This document shows positions 1 through 12,000 of a stretch of DNA of 64,000 bases, in pieces (the stretch's first letter is position 1; each line of letters opens with the position of its first letter). The stretch is from Adineta ricciae (lineage: Eukaryota; Rotifera; Eurotatoria; Adinetida; Adinetidae). Location: contig CAJNOJ010000005.1 of assembly GCA_905250025.1 (NCBI GenBank), forward strand, positions 884,999 through 948,998, written 5' to 3'. The position numbers and the translations under genes were made by a program. Below the pieces are notes generated by a model. It did not search any database. It was not told the origin of the DNA and saw nothing but the letters and a program-made list of their open reading frames with translations.

Positions 1-206
1 TGAAGGTAGCTCTCCGACAGAATACGACAGTAGTTCATAAGCGACAACCGTCGTTATTTTACCTGTTGTTCGATATCGGTAGGACGTACTCACGTAACTA
101 TTTTTCTTTTTCTTTCTTACTGAATATGGCTGATAAACTATGTATTTAGCGTATCTACATTAGTTAAGTTGTAGATTGTAGTTTTTCTTTTGCACTGACA
201 ACGAAC

Positions 207-1060
207 ATGGGCCGAACAGTTGTTGACGATAGCGACGAAAACAATGACGAATCACCGAAGAAACGAGTAGTGAATGATTTGGATTCAGACTCGAACTCGG
301 ATTCTGAGGTTGACCTCGATGAAGAACAATATATTGTTGAAAAAATCATCAAAATGCGTACAACGAAAAAGGGCAAGGTCGAATGTAAGATAAATTCTAA
401 CTTCTCCTGAAATGAACTGAATCAAAGAGCATCTTTTTTGATTTTATCATGAAAGATCTACTCAAATGGAAAGGCTTCTCTCACAATGAGAATACATGGG
501 TAAGAATCTATATTTCTATCAGCTTTTCATCGCTACGATCTTTTGATCATTTCAGGAGCCTGCCGAAAATCTTGAATGTCCCGAATTGATTGCTGCTTTC
601 ATGGCTGAACAAAAAGAAAAACAACAGACATCAAACACGAAAACAAATGAAACATCAAACAGGAAACGATCTCGTAGTACCAGTGGTACTCATAAAAACA
701 GTGATGATGATAGAAAGAATAACAATAATAATAGCAACAGTTCACAGACCAAACGACCGCGTGTCGAGTACAATGAGACAGGTTATGGACGAGGACTTGT
801 ACCAGCTGAATTGATAGGTGCAACCGATATTTACGATGGAGAATTGATGTTTTTGTAAGATACTTTAGTGTCAAATTCACTTTCACTTCTGATTCTTGTC
901 TTTTAGAGTAAAATGGAAAGGTGTAACTAAACCTGAACTTGTTCCATCGCGTATTGTAAATAAGGAATCTCCTCAACTTGTGATCGAATTTTACGAAGCA
1001 CGTTTAACATGGAATTCGACAAGTAGCAGTAATAATTCATCGAATCATAACAAAGTTTAA
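207..1060 (+). CDS. HP1: Heterochromatin protein 1-type chromobox protein
   Basis: Four exons, join(207..384,456..499,556..854,907..1060), encode 224 residues. A chromodomain spans about residues 39-90, starting QYIVEK and containing YLLKWKGF. The aromatic-cage positions that bind methylated histone H3 lysine 9 are present as Y42, W64 and F67. A hinge rich in K, R, N and S (about 91-148) contains a basic KRPR patch. A chromoshadow domain follows (about 152-210, with VKWKG and a late W209), the dimerisation module that recruits PxVxL partners. The two-domain order and short length are typical of HP1 rather than Polycomb CBX proteins. The acidic, serine-rich N-terminus (residues 7-40) resembles the CK2-type acidic patch of HP1. 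All splice phases close exactly. A poly(A) signal AATAAA is at 1180-1185. It acts in heterochromatin in the nucleus. Which HP1 paralogue this is cannot be told. Confidence 0.93.
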
Positions 1061-1691
1061 AATTTTCATGATTTTCTTCTGTTTTTAACTTGTAAATCAA
1101 TCCATGTAGGATTTTTTTTCATAGTCGCATGATAAAATTTTGCTTTCTTTTCTTGTTAGCTTACTTACGCATTATGACCAATAAACGTACTTTCGTACGC
1201 GCAAGTTTTTCAATACCAAAACAATTTTCATAAATAGTAGAAAAGGATAATGCGTGTCGTCTCCCATCGGATATAATTAAATCTGAACAATCAAATCTCG
1301 CAGAAAAAGAACCAGAAACATTCCCTTCTTTTTATTTTGAGAAGTCCTCCAGTGGTGAAACTTATTAGAGAAGAAGGATTTCTGACAGTTGACGTTTGAA
1401 ATCATGTTGTTTTTTGTCTGATCGAATTACGATAGGTTCATTCGAAATAAAACTCCCTCTTTCCGTTTATTTTTAATGTTACTATCTCTTGGTATTTTTC
1501 TTAAACACACTAGACACAAAATACATGCATATACAACGAGACAAATCATATCAGACAAAAGAGATACACATACCACGTGTTACATACAATTTAAAAAGAA
1601 GAAGAAAAAAAAAGACAAAGAAAACGTAAGTCGATTCGGTAACAAGAAAAGCAAAATATAATGATCGATAGATAGAGCATACTAATTAAAT
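1061..1691. other. Intergenic, convergent 3' ends
   Basis: About 630 bases between the ends of the HP1 gene (+) and SPOP (-). It holds the HP1 AATAAA signal at 1180-1185 and low-complexity AT and purine-rich sequence (A/G run near 1590-1625). I see no coding exon or RNA gene here. Confidence 0.6.
1180..1185 (+). terminator. Poly(A) signal, HP1 gene
   Basis: AATAAA 120 bases after the HP1 stop codon. Confidence 0.7.
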
Positions 1692-3366
1692 TTATGCAGT
1701 TCTTTGTTTCTTTCGTGGCGGACAAATGATATTATTTTGCGCAGATGCCATTGCTCGATAAGCATCGGCTAGCAGATGAGGATGCGTACGAATCATTGTT
1801 TGAAAGCCAGCCGTTTCCAAAACGTCTGAATACAAAGAAAAGAAAAGAAAAATCTTCAAGAAAAATTCTGATTTTTATCTACCTTGAGTATGTGTATTGA
1901 TAAAATCAATGGCTTGTTGTCGTAATTGTGTCGCTGAATGAAGATCAGCAAGTATAAGTGTATCAGCAACATTATCTCGGTCGATTGTTGTACACAATGC
2001 TTCCTCACATTGTACTTTCAGTCTTTCCAAACAATATTTGTCTGCAGCTGGTAGTAGCGCATCAGCTAATCTGTCCATGTTTTGCGCTTTACCAGTGTAT
2101 ATAAAACGAAGAATTTCAAACATAATGTCGCCATCGATGTCTTCGATTTCCACACGTGATCGCTCGGTTTCTAACATTTTATGTTCAAACATGGCTTGAA
2201 AGACCTTTGATCGTGCACTTAATATTGCTTTATGAACAGGAAACTCTCGTTGTCCACAAACAAATGTCACATCCGAATACACTGGATTATCAAGTAGAAA
2301 CTGATAATCACTGCTTAACTGACATTCAGGAATTTTAAACTAAAGAAAAGCAAAACAAGTGACGCATAACGACATCCGCACAATCCTACTGAATTGATTT
2401 GTGTTTGTCCACTAATGTTGACACTATCGGCAACTACGCTAACTTCGCAGAATAGAGTTAATTTGTCATCTGGTAAAAGGCCGTTTGTTTCGTCAATTAA
2501 AAAGTCGCGTCGGATGAATTTTTTAAAACCCCAATCTTTTCCTTGAAATTGATAAAACATAGATGATTATTGGTGGAAATGTTCAACATTACCTTGCACA
2601 AATCGATAAGCACGTTGAGATTCCATTGCTTTTGTTTCATCACCTTTCGAGTTTAGTATCGAAAATTTAAATTTTGCTCGAGTTTCACATTTACTATTTG
2701 GAGCAGCGACAAGTAACAAGTAAAGTGATAGGTAATCTTTCGATTCCTCGTCGAGACCTTTCGGATTCAGACGTAAACACCATTTTAATTTATCATTGGC
2801 ATTGGCAGAGAACGAAGAAGATTTCAAAGCTTCACCCATTTCTTCGCGACAAAATGAGAAATTATTGATTGTCCAATTGAATGAAAACTATTGGATAAAA
2901 ATAAAACAGATTTAATCATACTCTTATACTTAGTTGAAGATGTGCTCTGTATCTTTGAAAACTGAGTAAATATTTGCATTGGTAATATCTTATTCAAGAG
3001 TTTAATGCAAAATGACGAAACATAGGTGGAAGTGAGTACTTGCATATTTACAAATAGAAACTTGATATTAAAAATGAGAACTTCGAACTCTCATGAGTTG
3101 AGCAACAATAATCAGTTCTATTCTTTTGCAGAATTTCAACTTACTTTGATGACTTTAACACTTGTTAAACACCAAGATTCAGAAACGGGTTGACTTAATG
3201 AATGAACTGGTTGTTGTACAGTTGATACTGTTGTTTGTTGTTGACTGTGTGCTGTCAATAGTATTCCACTGGATGTATCACTAGTCATACTGCCAGGAAT
3301 ATAATGAACAGACGGCGAAGGTGCTCGTACAATGACGATATTTTGCGGTGAGTCGGGAAGCATCAT
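1692..3366 (-). CDS. SPOP: Speckle-type POZ protein, CUL3 ubiquitin ligase adaptor
   Basis: Five exons, complement join(1692..1825,1883..2339,2390..2541,2593..2887,3145..3366), encode 419 residues. After a variable N-terminus of about 60 residues comes the conserved [13 protein letters not shown], then the MATH domain ([54 protein letters not shown]), which binds substrate degrons. A linker leads to the BTB/POZ domain ([20 protein letters not shown] to about [18 protein letters not shown]) that binds Cullin-3. The BACK/3-box region and a basic tail ending PPRKKQRTA, a nuclear localisation signal, complete it. Human SPOP is 374 residues; the excess is the Ser/Thr/Gln-rich N-terminal extension ([16 protein letters not shown]). 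Every splice phase closes. It diverges from CARS2 across 360 bases. Confidence 0.96.
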
Positions 3367-3726
3367 TTGCTTGTGTCGATAGCAATATGGAAGAAAATGC
3401 TGTCAAAATAAGATCTGAAAAATAAAATGAATCAAGATATGGAGAAAAACAGATATTAGTCACTCAGTTTATTCCTATTTTGTTTCATGAGTCATGTAAT
3501 GACTTAGAAAAGGATTTTATTTTGTTATAGATATGGTAGATTATTAATCCTTGATAGCGCAATTTCATATTTGACAAATCTTGTTTTATTTACATCAAAT
3601 GTAACGATCAAACGAACGAAGAATTGCTATCGATTATATGATTGGTTGAAAGCATTCGACCAATAGGAAGCTTATTGATAAAATGAATGTTTTATTTATT
3701 GTTTATTATATCCTAAAAACGTCGAA
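3367..3726. promoter_or_regulatory. Divergent intergenic region, SPOP / CARS2
   Basis: 360 bases between the start codons of SPOP (-) and CARS2 (+). It must contain both promoters unless untranslated exons lie elsewhere. It is AT-rich; I recognise no clear TATA box or other element. Confidence 0.5.
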
Positions 3727-5883
3727 ATGATTCTTCGATCAAATCGATTTTCTTTTCGTTCATTGTTATCTCTTCGTCGGTTTTATTCATCGTATCAGCT
3801 TCACGATGTCTATATCTATAACTCCACAAGCAAAGCCATGGAAAAATTCGAACCCAAATATCCTGGAACTATCTTCTGGTACGCAAAGAGAATCCCATGA
3901 TAGTTTTGCCGATTCTATAACATCTTCTTTCAATTAAAAGGTACTCGTGTGGTCCAACCGTTTACGATAGCTCTCACATCGGTCACGCAAGCACCTATGT
4001 AACTTTCGATATCATACATCGAATATTGAAACATGTTTTCAATTACAATATCGTTCTGATGATGGGCATCACAGATATTGACGATAAAATCATTCAACGT
4101 AGCCAGAAAGTTTGTTGACCTAGAACTCATGGATTGTTTTGTAAAAGAATGTTCTTTAGGAAAAAGTTCATTATCTGGAAATATCAAAAAAATATGAACA
4201 AGAATTCATTGATGATATGCAAAAGCTAAATGTTCAATCGCCAACTCTGTATGCACGTGTTTCTGATCACATACCATTGATAATCAATTTCATACAGAGA
4301 CTGATCGATAAAGGAGTTGCGTATACATGTCCATCGGGTTCGGTCTATTTTGATATGAACCAGTACGGTGAAAAACATGATTATCAACATCATCGAATGA
4401 ATGAACAAGGTCTGTCATCAATAGAATCGGACATTCTGGCTGAAAAACGTAGTACGCGAGATTTCGCACTGTGGAAAGGACGAGATCCGACAAGCAACGA
4501 ATTGAAATTTCAATCACCCTGGGGGTATGGAAGACCTGGATGGCATATCGAATGTTCTGCCATGGCAAGGTAAACTATATTTCCTTCTGTTGTTCTATCG
4601 AAAGCTGTTCTTCTACTTGAATCGTTTAGTCGAACATTTGGCTCTCATCTCGATATACATTCTGGTGGTCTCGATCTTGTCTTTCCTCATCATGCTAATG
4701 AAATTCTTCAATCTACAGCATATCACGGCAATAAAACCTGGGTGAAGTATTGGTTACATTCAGGTACGAATGTAATCTATTACTGAATTACACATGTTCA
4801 ATAGTTTGATTTCAGGTCTATTGAATACAAAATCTATGGATGAGAAAATGTCCAAATCGTTGAATAATACTATTCTCATTCGTGATATGCTGGAAACGTA
4901 CACACCTGCACAATTTCGTCTGTTTTGTTTGATGCACGATTATCGTTCACGTAAGTAATGAATGACAAAATAAAATCTAGTAAACCATTCTTTCACTTCA
5001 GCAAGATCATTTGAATCAGCTGCCATTCAGCAAGCATTATTCGTTGATAAACTATTCCGATCGTTTTTTGAAACTGTTCAGGCTTGTCAAAAAGGTCTAG
5101 TTGATGTTTCCACTTTGTCGGAAGCTGAAACGATATCCAGGTATGCAAAAGCACCTCAAAATGTTAAACACCGTCTCCTTTTTTGACAGAATCGGCAATA
5201 CTCAAGATGAAATTATCGATGTCTTAGCAAACAACTTCGATACACCATCAGCAATGACTCGTTTGCAAGAACTTGTCCACTGGATTAATTCACATATGAA
5301 CTACGATATTCGTGACAATGAGGTATGATACACTAATGGTAAGTGGTCTGAGAAAGAGTCGATACTAGTTAAGACGATCATGAGAAGCAAACTTTTCTAT
5401 GTTCAGCTAAGAATGATTATGGTTACCTTTTCTTCCAGAATACAATGATGAACACGTCTACGTGTGCGTTGCATTTAGCAGTTGATTTCATTCGATCATG
5501 GCTTGGGATATTTGGTATTGATATGAGTATTTCTGGCGGTCAAAATCAAGTAAGATTTGATCAGTCGGCGATATTTCCATCGATGTAAATGGTGTGTACA
5601 TAGAACGCATCATCTGATCGTATTTTATTGGAAAATGTCATTGAAAAAAGCGTACAATTTCGTACAAATATACGCGACATCAGCCGTCAAAAAGTTGCCA
5701 GTGGAGAAAGTCCGAAAAAACAATTACTCGAACAGTGCGATGATTATCGTCTCCAAATGAAATATCTCGGTGTAGAGATAAAAGTATTACTTATCAAAAT
5801 GATAGAGCATCTTTTCTTTCTTAAACATTGCATTTTTGTTCTAGGATCGACACCAAGGATCAACATGGTCGTTTAAAAAATAA
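3727..5883 (+). CDS. CARS2: Cysteinyl-tRNA synthetase, probably mitochondrial
   Basis: Ten exons, join(3727..3878,3941..4109,4160..4569,4630..4763,4816..4950,5002..5140,5190..5322,5439..5549,5604..5783,5845..5883), encode 533 residues. It charges tRNA-Cys with cysteine. Class I signatures are present: HIGH at residues 63-66 within [15 protein letters not shown], and KMSKS at 299-303. The zinc-binding set of the family is visible: C54 of SCGP, the cysteine of WHIECSAMA, and the histidine and glutamate in FPHHANE. The ending [12 protein letters not shown] matches the DR-x-GSTW motif near the end of CysRS. The basic, acid-poor N-terminus rich in R, S and F suggests a mitochondrial presequence, and the length fits CARS2 rather than the larger cytosolic enzyme. 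The exon 2 donor is GTTTGT, off consensus, but the phase and protein match support it. SDHD starts 123 bases downstream. Confidence 0.93.
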
Positions 5884-6006
5884 GAATTATTTCATTTCTT
5901 CTCGTACTTGAGATTTAGATATACAGAACAATAGAAGTGAAATTTCCAGCTCTATAGAAAGTTATTTCTTATTTCAGATTATAAACTCTTTTTGAAGCAG
6001 TAAAGA

Positions 6007-6622
6007 ATGAGTTTCGCACTTATGCGTGCTTTTCGACCATTGAGCCGTATCGCTCATCCAGCATTGGCCAATTCATATTTTCTTTCTGCTCCATCATCGG
6101 TAATATCGAGCTGAGTATTTTTTAATCATATTATCATTTATTTCAACATATAGAAATTAATGGTTCCAGCTACTACAGGAACAGCACTTCAACCGCGAGT
6201 CTCAAAACAACTTCAACATCCTGTGGCGGGCATGGCTGCTTTAACAGGCACTGCTCATTGGAAAATCGAGCGTGTGGTTGCTATAGCTATGCTCGCAATC
6301 ATACCTGGATCATTCGTATATGATACGGCATTCATGAATTATCTACTTGCTGCGTCACTTGCCGTTCATGCTCATTGGGGCTTGGACACTGTGTTGATCG
6401 ATTATTGTCCAAGACCAGCTTTGCCTTTGGCTAACATCATTCGATATGCACTGACAGCTATTGTCTTTGGTGGCCTTTCGTAAGTGCCATAAGGAATAAA
6501 GCTCGAAATTCTTACCGATCTTCTTTTCTTTTCTTTTCTTTTCTTTTCTCTTAAATAGATACTTTGCATACAATGATATTGGCTTAACAAAAGCAATGAA
6601 AGCACTATGGCGCTTACATTAA
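6007..6622 (+). CDS. SDHD: Succinate dehydrogenase cytochrome b small subunit
   Basis: Three exons, join(6007..6099,6154..6479,6559..6622), encode 160 residues. SDHD is the small membrane anchor of respiratory complex II in the inner mitochondrial membrane and helps form the haem b and ubiquinone sites. The basic, Ser/Phe-rich N-terminus fits a mitochondrial presequence. Three hydrophobic segments follow. HAHWGLDTVLIDYCP carries the conserved His region and the Asp-Tyr of the quinone pocket. The end, SYFAYNDIGLTKAMKALW, closely matches the family C-terminus. Intron 2 contains a TTTTC pentanucleotide run (about 6521-6549). A poly(A) signal AATAAA is at 6729-6734. The gene lies in tandem between CARS2 and AMACR on the same strand. 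Confidence 0.95.
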
Positions 6623-6728
6623 ATATTTTCTTATCTTTATCTATAGATTTACAGAACACACTAATTCTTCTTGTCCCTTTTTTTGTAGTGGAAAAATAGT
6701 GTCAACTATGTCCTCTTTTTCTATGTTA

Positions 6729-6734
6729 AATAAA
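6729..6734 (+). terminator. Poly(A) signal, SDHD
   Basis: AATAAA 107 bases after the SDHD stop codon. Confidence 0.65.
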
Positions 6735-6884
6735 CATCAGACGAACTATATAATTAGTGACTGATAAGAGAGATACTTCTATGCAAGCAATATTGATCTG
6801 ATTGATACTAATGATAATTATGAATTGAGCAGAAGATAGAATAAATAATTAACATTTTGTTTTGTCCTATTTCCAGACTTTGTC

Positions 6885-8100
6885 ATGGCTTTGCGCGGAC
6901 TTAAAGTACTTGAACTATCTGGTTTAGCGCCAGTTCCATTCTGTGGTATGCTTCTTGCTGATTTTGGTGCATCTGTGATACGTATCGATCGACCTGATGA
7001 TCGACAAAATGCTCGGCTTGATCGACTTGCACGAGGCAAACGATCGATTTCGATTGATTTGAAAGTTCCGAAAGGCATAGAAGTGTTTCGTCGTCTATCA
7101 TCGACGGCTGATGTTCTCATCGAACCATTCCGACCTGGCGTTATGGAAAAACTCGGTCTAGGTCCAGATATACTACTCAACGAGAACAAGCATCTTGTCT
7201 ATACCCGCGTATCAGGCTATGGGCAAGATGGATCATTGGCCAAGAAGGCCGGACACGATATTAACTATTTATCGATTAGTGGTCTACTATCAATGTTGGG
7301 AAGATCGAACCAGAAACCGCATGCGCCAATTAATTTAGCTGCTGATTTTGCTGGAGGTGGTCTATTAGCCGCTTATGCAATTATGGCTGCCATATTCGAA
7401 CGGCAAACGACAAAACAAGGACAAGTACTTGATTTATCACTTGCCGAAGGTTTGCTTGACATTTCTTCTCGATTTTATCGATATATGTCCGCTTACAATA
7501 GGATCGGCTTATGTTAGTTCGTGGATGTGGACTTCACGTGATTTGCCAATGGTGTGGTTTAGTAATCAACGCGGTGAAAATTTACTTGACGGCGGAACTC
7601 ATTTCTACGATACGTATGAAACATCCGATGGTCTCTATATGGCTGTTGGTGCAATTGAACCACAATTCTATAAGCAACTTCTAATCGGGCTTGGTCTCGA
7701 CCCGAATGATGAAACACATAATCAAATGAACATTCATGAAATGAAGAAGAAGTTCGAAGAGATTTTCAAAAGAAAAACTCAAAAAGAATGGACAGAAATA
7801 TTCAATAAATTAGATGCTTGTTGTACACCAGTGTTGAATTGGGATGCGGCATGTAAACATGAACATAATCAAGACAGAAAGAATTTCCTTTTCACAAATG
7901 AAAAGCAAGAACAGCTTATTCCAACACCGGCACCTCGCTTTTCGGCATCGAAACTACCAGCTGTCGATCGACCAGCACCGAACTCAGGTGAACATTCGGC
8001 TGAAATTTTACGCGAAATCGGCTACACTACCGAACATATCGAAAAACTAATCAAAGAAAATATTGTTCAAAGTGCTCAACTCCCAAAGTCGAAAATATAA
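6885..8100 (+). CDS. AMACR: Alpha-methylacyl-CoA racemase
   Basis: Two exons, join(6885..7449,7502..8100), encode 387 residues, the usual family length. The 52-base intron explains what looks at first like a frameshift: joining at AEG|SAYVSSW restores the family sequence. It is a class III (family III) CoA-transferase-fold enzyme that interconverts 2R- and 2S-methyl-branched acyl-CoA in peroxisomes and mitochondria for bile-acid and pristanate oxidation. The N-terminus LKVLELSGLAPVPFCGMLLADFGA is typical. Catalytic residues align as H124 (KAGHDINYL), D154 (NLAADFAGG) and E241 (MAVGAIEPQFY). The C-terminus AQLPKSKI may act as a weak peroxisomal signal; this is uncertain. An acceptor-like pyrimidine tract plus AG ends at 6876, eight bases before the ATG. 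Poly(A) signal AATAAA is at 8180-8185. Confidence 0.96.
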
Positions 8101-9046
8101 TTCCTTCTTACTATTGACACTGCGTTCTTTTTTTCAAATTTAATTTACATCTACAACAATGTGTTACTCTGATAGTCTGAATAAAAATGTGATTTGTCTA
8201 TCCTTTTCCGATAACTACGCTTCATAATGTTGTTGTTATTGTTCACTACAGGCTCGCTATCAAGTTATTGTGTCTTACTTTTTCAGTCGCTGCTTGATTG
8301 ACAACGCCTACTATGATTATCATGACATTTCCCCAGCGAGAAAGGCTACGAAGCATGATATTATGGTGAAACAGATTCGATACGCTTCTATTACAAGTAT
8401 TGTACAAAACAAATAAACATGTGGCAAATCCTGTTTATCATTACGAGGCTCCTAAGTTCGGAGACTCTGTACAAAGAAGAAAATCCAAAACAGGAAGCAA
8501 ATGTGAGGCGAAAATAGCCTTGAGGTGGTGTCAACAACAACAACAGCACTGAGATTTATGAATGAATATTGATAATATCGATAGATCGGCAATAGAACTA
8601 CTAAATCTCTTGTTATCATCATCGTCATCGCCTCCTCTCTCTTCGACTTTTCTCATGAATCTGTCTCGATTGATAGTGCTTGTTATTTTCTTCTAGTGAT
8701 AATGATGATACAATAGAATGTAAGAAAGAAAACCAATCGATATGATGAAAATATTCAATTAAGCACGAATATGATGATTTACCGATAAGATCTATCAATA
8801 TGATAGGCATCAGCAATAACAACAACATCTGTCTCACTATCAACCTTTGATATCGATGCTAAAGTCTAATATCAAGAGAGAGAGAACCTCGAAATAACAC
8901 ACTTGTAGTGTGGTTGTCTTTTTACAAGATGTATTATTTTTAGACATCTAACAGACACTTGTTTGTATGCGCTGACGAGGATCAGTTACTTTTATTCAAA
9001 AATCATCTCTTTCTCTCTCTGTTAAATTGAACTGCAAGTGTTAACA
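8101..9046. other. Intergenic region between AMACR and the repeat/FN3 gene
   Basis: About 950 bases. It holds the AMACR poly(A) signal at 8180-8185 and scattered short AT-rich and pyrimidine-rich tracts. No exon or RNA gene is recognisable on either strand. Confidence 0.55.
8180..8185 (+). terminator. Poly(A) signal, AMACR
   Basis: AATAAA 80 bases after the AMACR stop codon. Confidence 0.7.
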
Positions 9047-12000
9047 ATGGTGAGTTATGACCAAGTTATTGTCATAGATTGTCTCGTTACTGACCGATGC
9101 TTGTTTATGTAGAATGATACACCACATTTAGTCGCTCATTTCCTGGCTGCTGGAGCAGAAAAACGTTTGGAAGATTACTACTTTTTACGCAATACATATG
9201 AAACTGTAAGTTATTCTGCCAGTCTGATCTTCGGGCAAATTAAATTATCGACGGTTCATGTAGGTTGCCGGACAAGAAGTACAACTTAATCGTATTTTAC
9301 GTATGCTTGGTGAAGATGAAATTAGTTTGAATTGGCGAATGGATTTGAGCCCGATGGGCAGAAGTCGATGTCGTTCTGCTTTTGAATTTGATCGATCGAA
9401 TAATCCGCTGGTTTTGAAAGGCAATATTGCTTATGAACGTCTTCGAGTACGAATAGAATACTGTCCAATATTGTATTTAAGAAAAATTTCAATCTATCTC
9501 TACTAGGACTTAGAACAGCAAACATTTCGATATGTAAGAGAACCGTCAGCACCTGTGACGTCTCGACGTGTCCAAGAGATTCGAGAACGTCGACAACGAT
9601 TCAGTGAACAACGTGAGTTTCTACCTTCATCGAGTTCGACTGGTATTACTTATCCTGCGTCGTCATCATCGTCTCGTTCACGAGCTTTAGCTGATTATGA
9701 TAACGCCATAGCAGCGTCGGATAGAAAACGGCAACAGCAAGCAGACGAAAAACGTTTCAATGCTTCGAAAGATGATGATAGAACTGCAACTGATAGAAAG
9801 TATGACAAATATAAGACCACATTTACTGATGATAATGATGAAAGTCAAAAGTACCGACGAAGTAAGTAGATTACATTTCGAACATATGTAGGTTCCTATG
9901 ATAAAAATTATTGGCTTTTCCCTGTATAGAATCGAAACAAATGATCGATGAATTGAATGATCGATTAGGAAGAGTTTCTCTTTCATACGACGATCAAAAC
10001 AACAAAGTGTCTACCGATCGCTATAGAAAGACATCTAGAGACCAAGACAACGGAATGTCTACCGATCGCTATAGAAAGGCTTCTAGTGACCAAGACAATG
10101 GGCTATATAGTGATCGAAATAGAAAAATTTCAAAAGATCAAGATAACGAGGTGTCTATAGGCCGAGACAAGAAGACATCAGACAATCAAGACAATGGGTT
10201 GTACGTAGATCGGAACAGAAAGGCTTCTAGAGATCAAGAGAACGAACCATATGCAGGGCGCGGTAGAAAGGCATCTGAAGATCAAGAAGAAAATTCTGGT
10301 AAAACTCGAACATTATCAATGAAATCTGATCAAGACAAAACAACCGATATTGAATTAATTTCATTTACTGTCCGCTGTCAAACTTTATCGCCATCAAATA
10401 ATACTCAAGGTGATGAAAATATTTCTCTTCGCCTTTTATGCAAATGGGCTTCACCAAGTTCGTCATCAGCCATCGACTACTATACCATTGAACGTCAAGT
10501 TAGCGATGACGACTGGTCGCCGGTCGGAGAACATATTGATAAATATGCAAATCAAACTCAATTAGACATTTCGTCATCCACAGACACAAGTAATCTAATC
10601 AATGAAAGTCGACCTGTCTACTTTCGTCTCAAGGCTCATCTGCAAAATGGACAAATATTTATGAGTAAACCAACAGATGAAATTTATTTAAATTCATCAT
10701 GCGAAAACAATATCGTTGTGCCTAATGTCGAAGTTCTCTCGCCTAGTTCAGTACAATTGACATGGAATGACGATAAGCAGGTAGATTCTACCAAAGGAAA
10801 TAATCAGCAAGAGGAGCAAGCAAATGTGTATAACGTTGAAAAGAAAGAAGAAGACATAGCTAATTGGGAAAAAGTTACTGAAGTTCCGTTATCTCAACGA
10901 TCGGCAAGAATCGATAGTTTAACTGACGCTGAACACTGTCAGTTCCGTTTGGTACCAACAGGAGTTGAATCTGAATCTGAAAAAGTTGCGGAAACAGGTA
11001 CAACAAATTTATTCGTATTGATATTAATTTGACTATATTTACGTAGGTGCAGAACCTGAACCCGAATTGATAACTGTGCACAACGTAAATGAACTATTGA
11101 GTTCTTTACATATCGCACCATCTTCACCAACTAAAGTGAACATCGATATTTCCGAAGACGGCTTCAAACAATATGACTCATATAAAGTTGAATACACAGC
11201 AGCAAATCAATTAGATGGATGGAAGCAGGTAAATCGTTGAAGGTGCGAAAGAAAAATATCAGAAAAGAACTTCGTTTTAGATGTCGAACATCACCAACGA
11301 TGATCCACGTTTAACAATCGATGGTCTCAAACAAGGAACTGATTATAAATTTCGTTTCACTCCAATCGCATCTGGAACAGCGACAAATACAGGAAAGAAT
11401 GACGTAAACTCGTCTCAACTTTCACTTATTTTGGATGTTAAAACGCCATCAGCACGAAGAGGACGATGTTAGCTTAACTGGTTTCTATTCCACACGTCTC
11501 CTAAATATTCTTTTCGATTTTTACTTTAGTCAACCAGGAAGAAGATGAAACTCCAGCTGCTACTCCATCTCAATCGTCGACGAAGGACATATCCAGTGAA
11601 ACAAAAAACAAAACTGAAAATGCTGTCATTGATTCCTCGACGGAAAAAGTTGCTAACGAAAGTGAACGTAAACCATCAGTAGTGGCGTCATCATCATCAA
11701 GATCCTCCTTTCAGCAAGATGTCGATGAAGGAAAAACAGCAACACCTCGTTCAGCGAAATCTTCGATTCCAAATGAAATCGAAGAGGATGCGAATCAGTA
11801 CGAAGAAGCTTCTTCGGACAAAGATGCGAATGAGAACGAAAAGTCAGAGACTAAATCACCGAAAACTTCTTTTCGAGAAGATGTCAACGAAGACGACGAC
11901 AAAACTGACACGAATGCTGCATCTGTATCGGCAGTTCCTCACTTCAAATTAGAAAAACTTGATTCGACTAGTGTTCTGATCGAAGCAATTGTTCCGGAAG

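Noticed and set aside
7449..7502. Apparent frameshift in AMACR, where two overlapping frames meet
   Set aside because: A 52-base GT...AG intron joins the two frames and restores the family sequence exactly, so it is not a broken gene.
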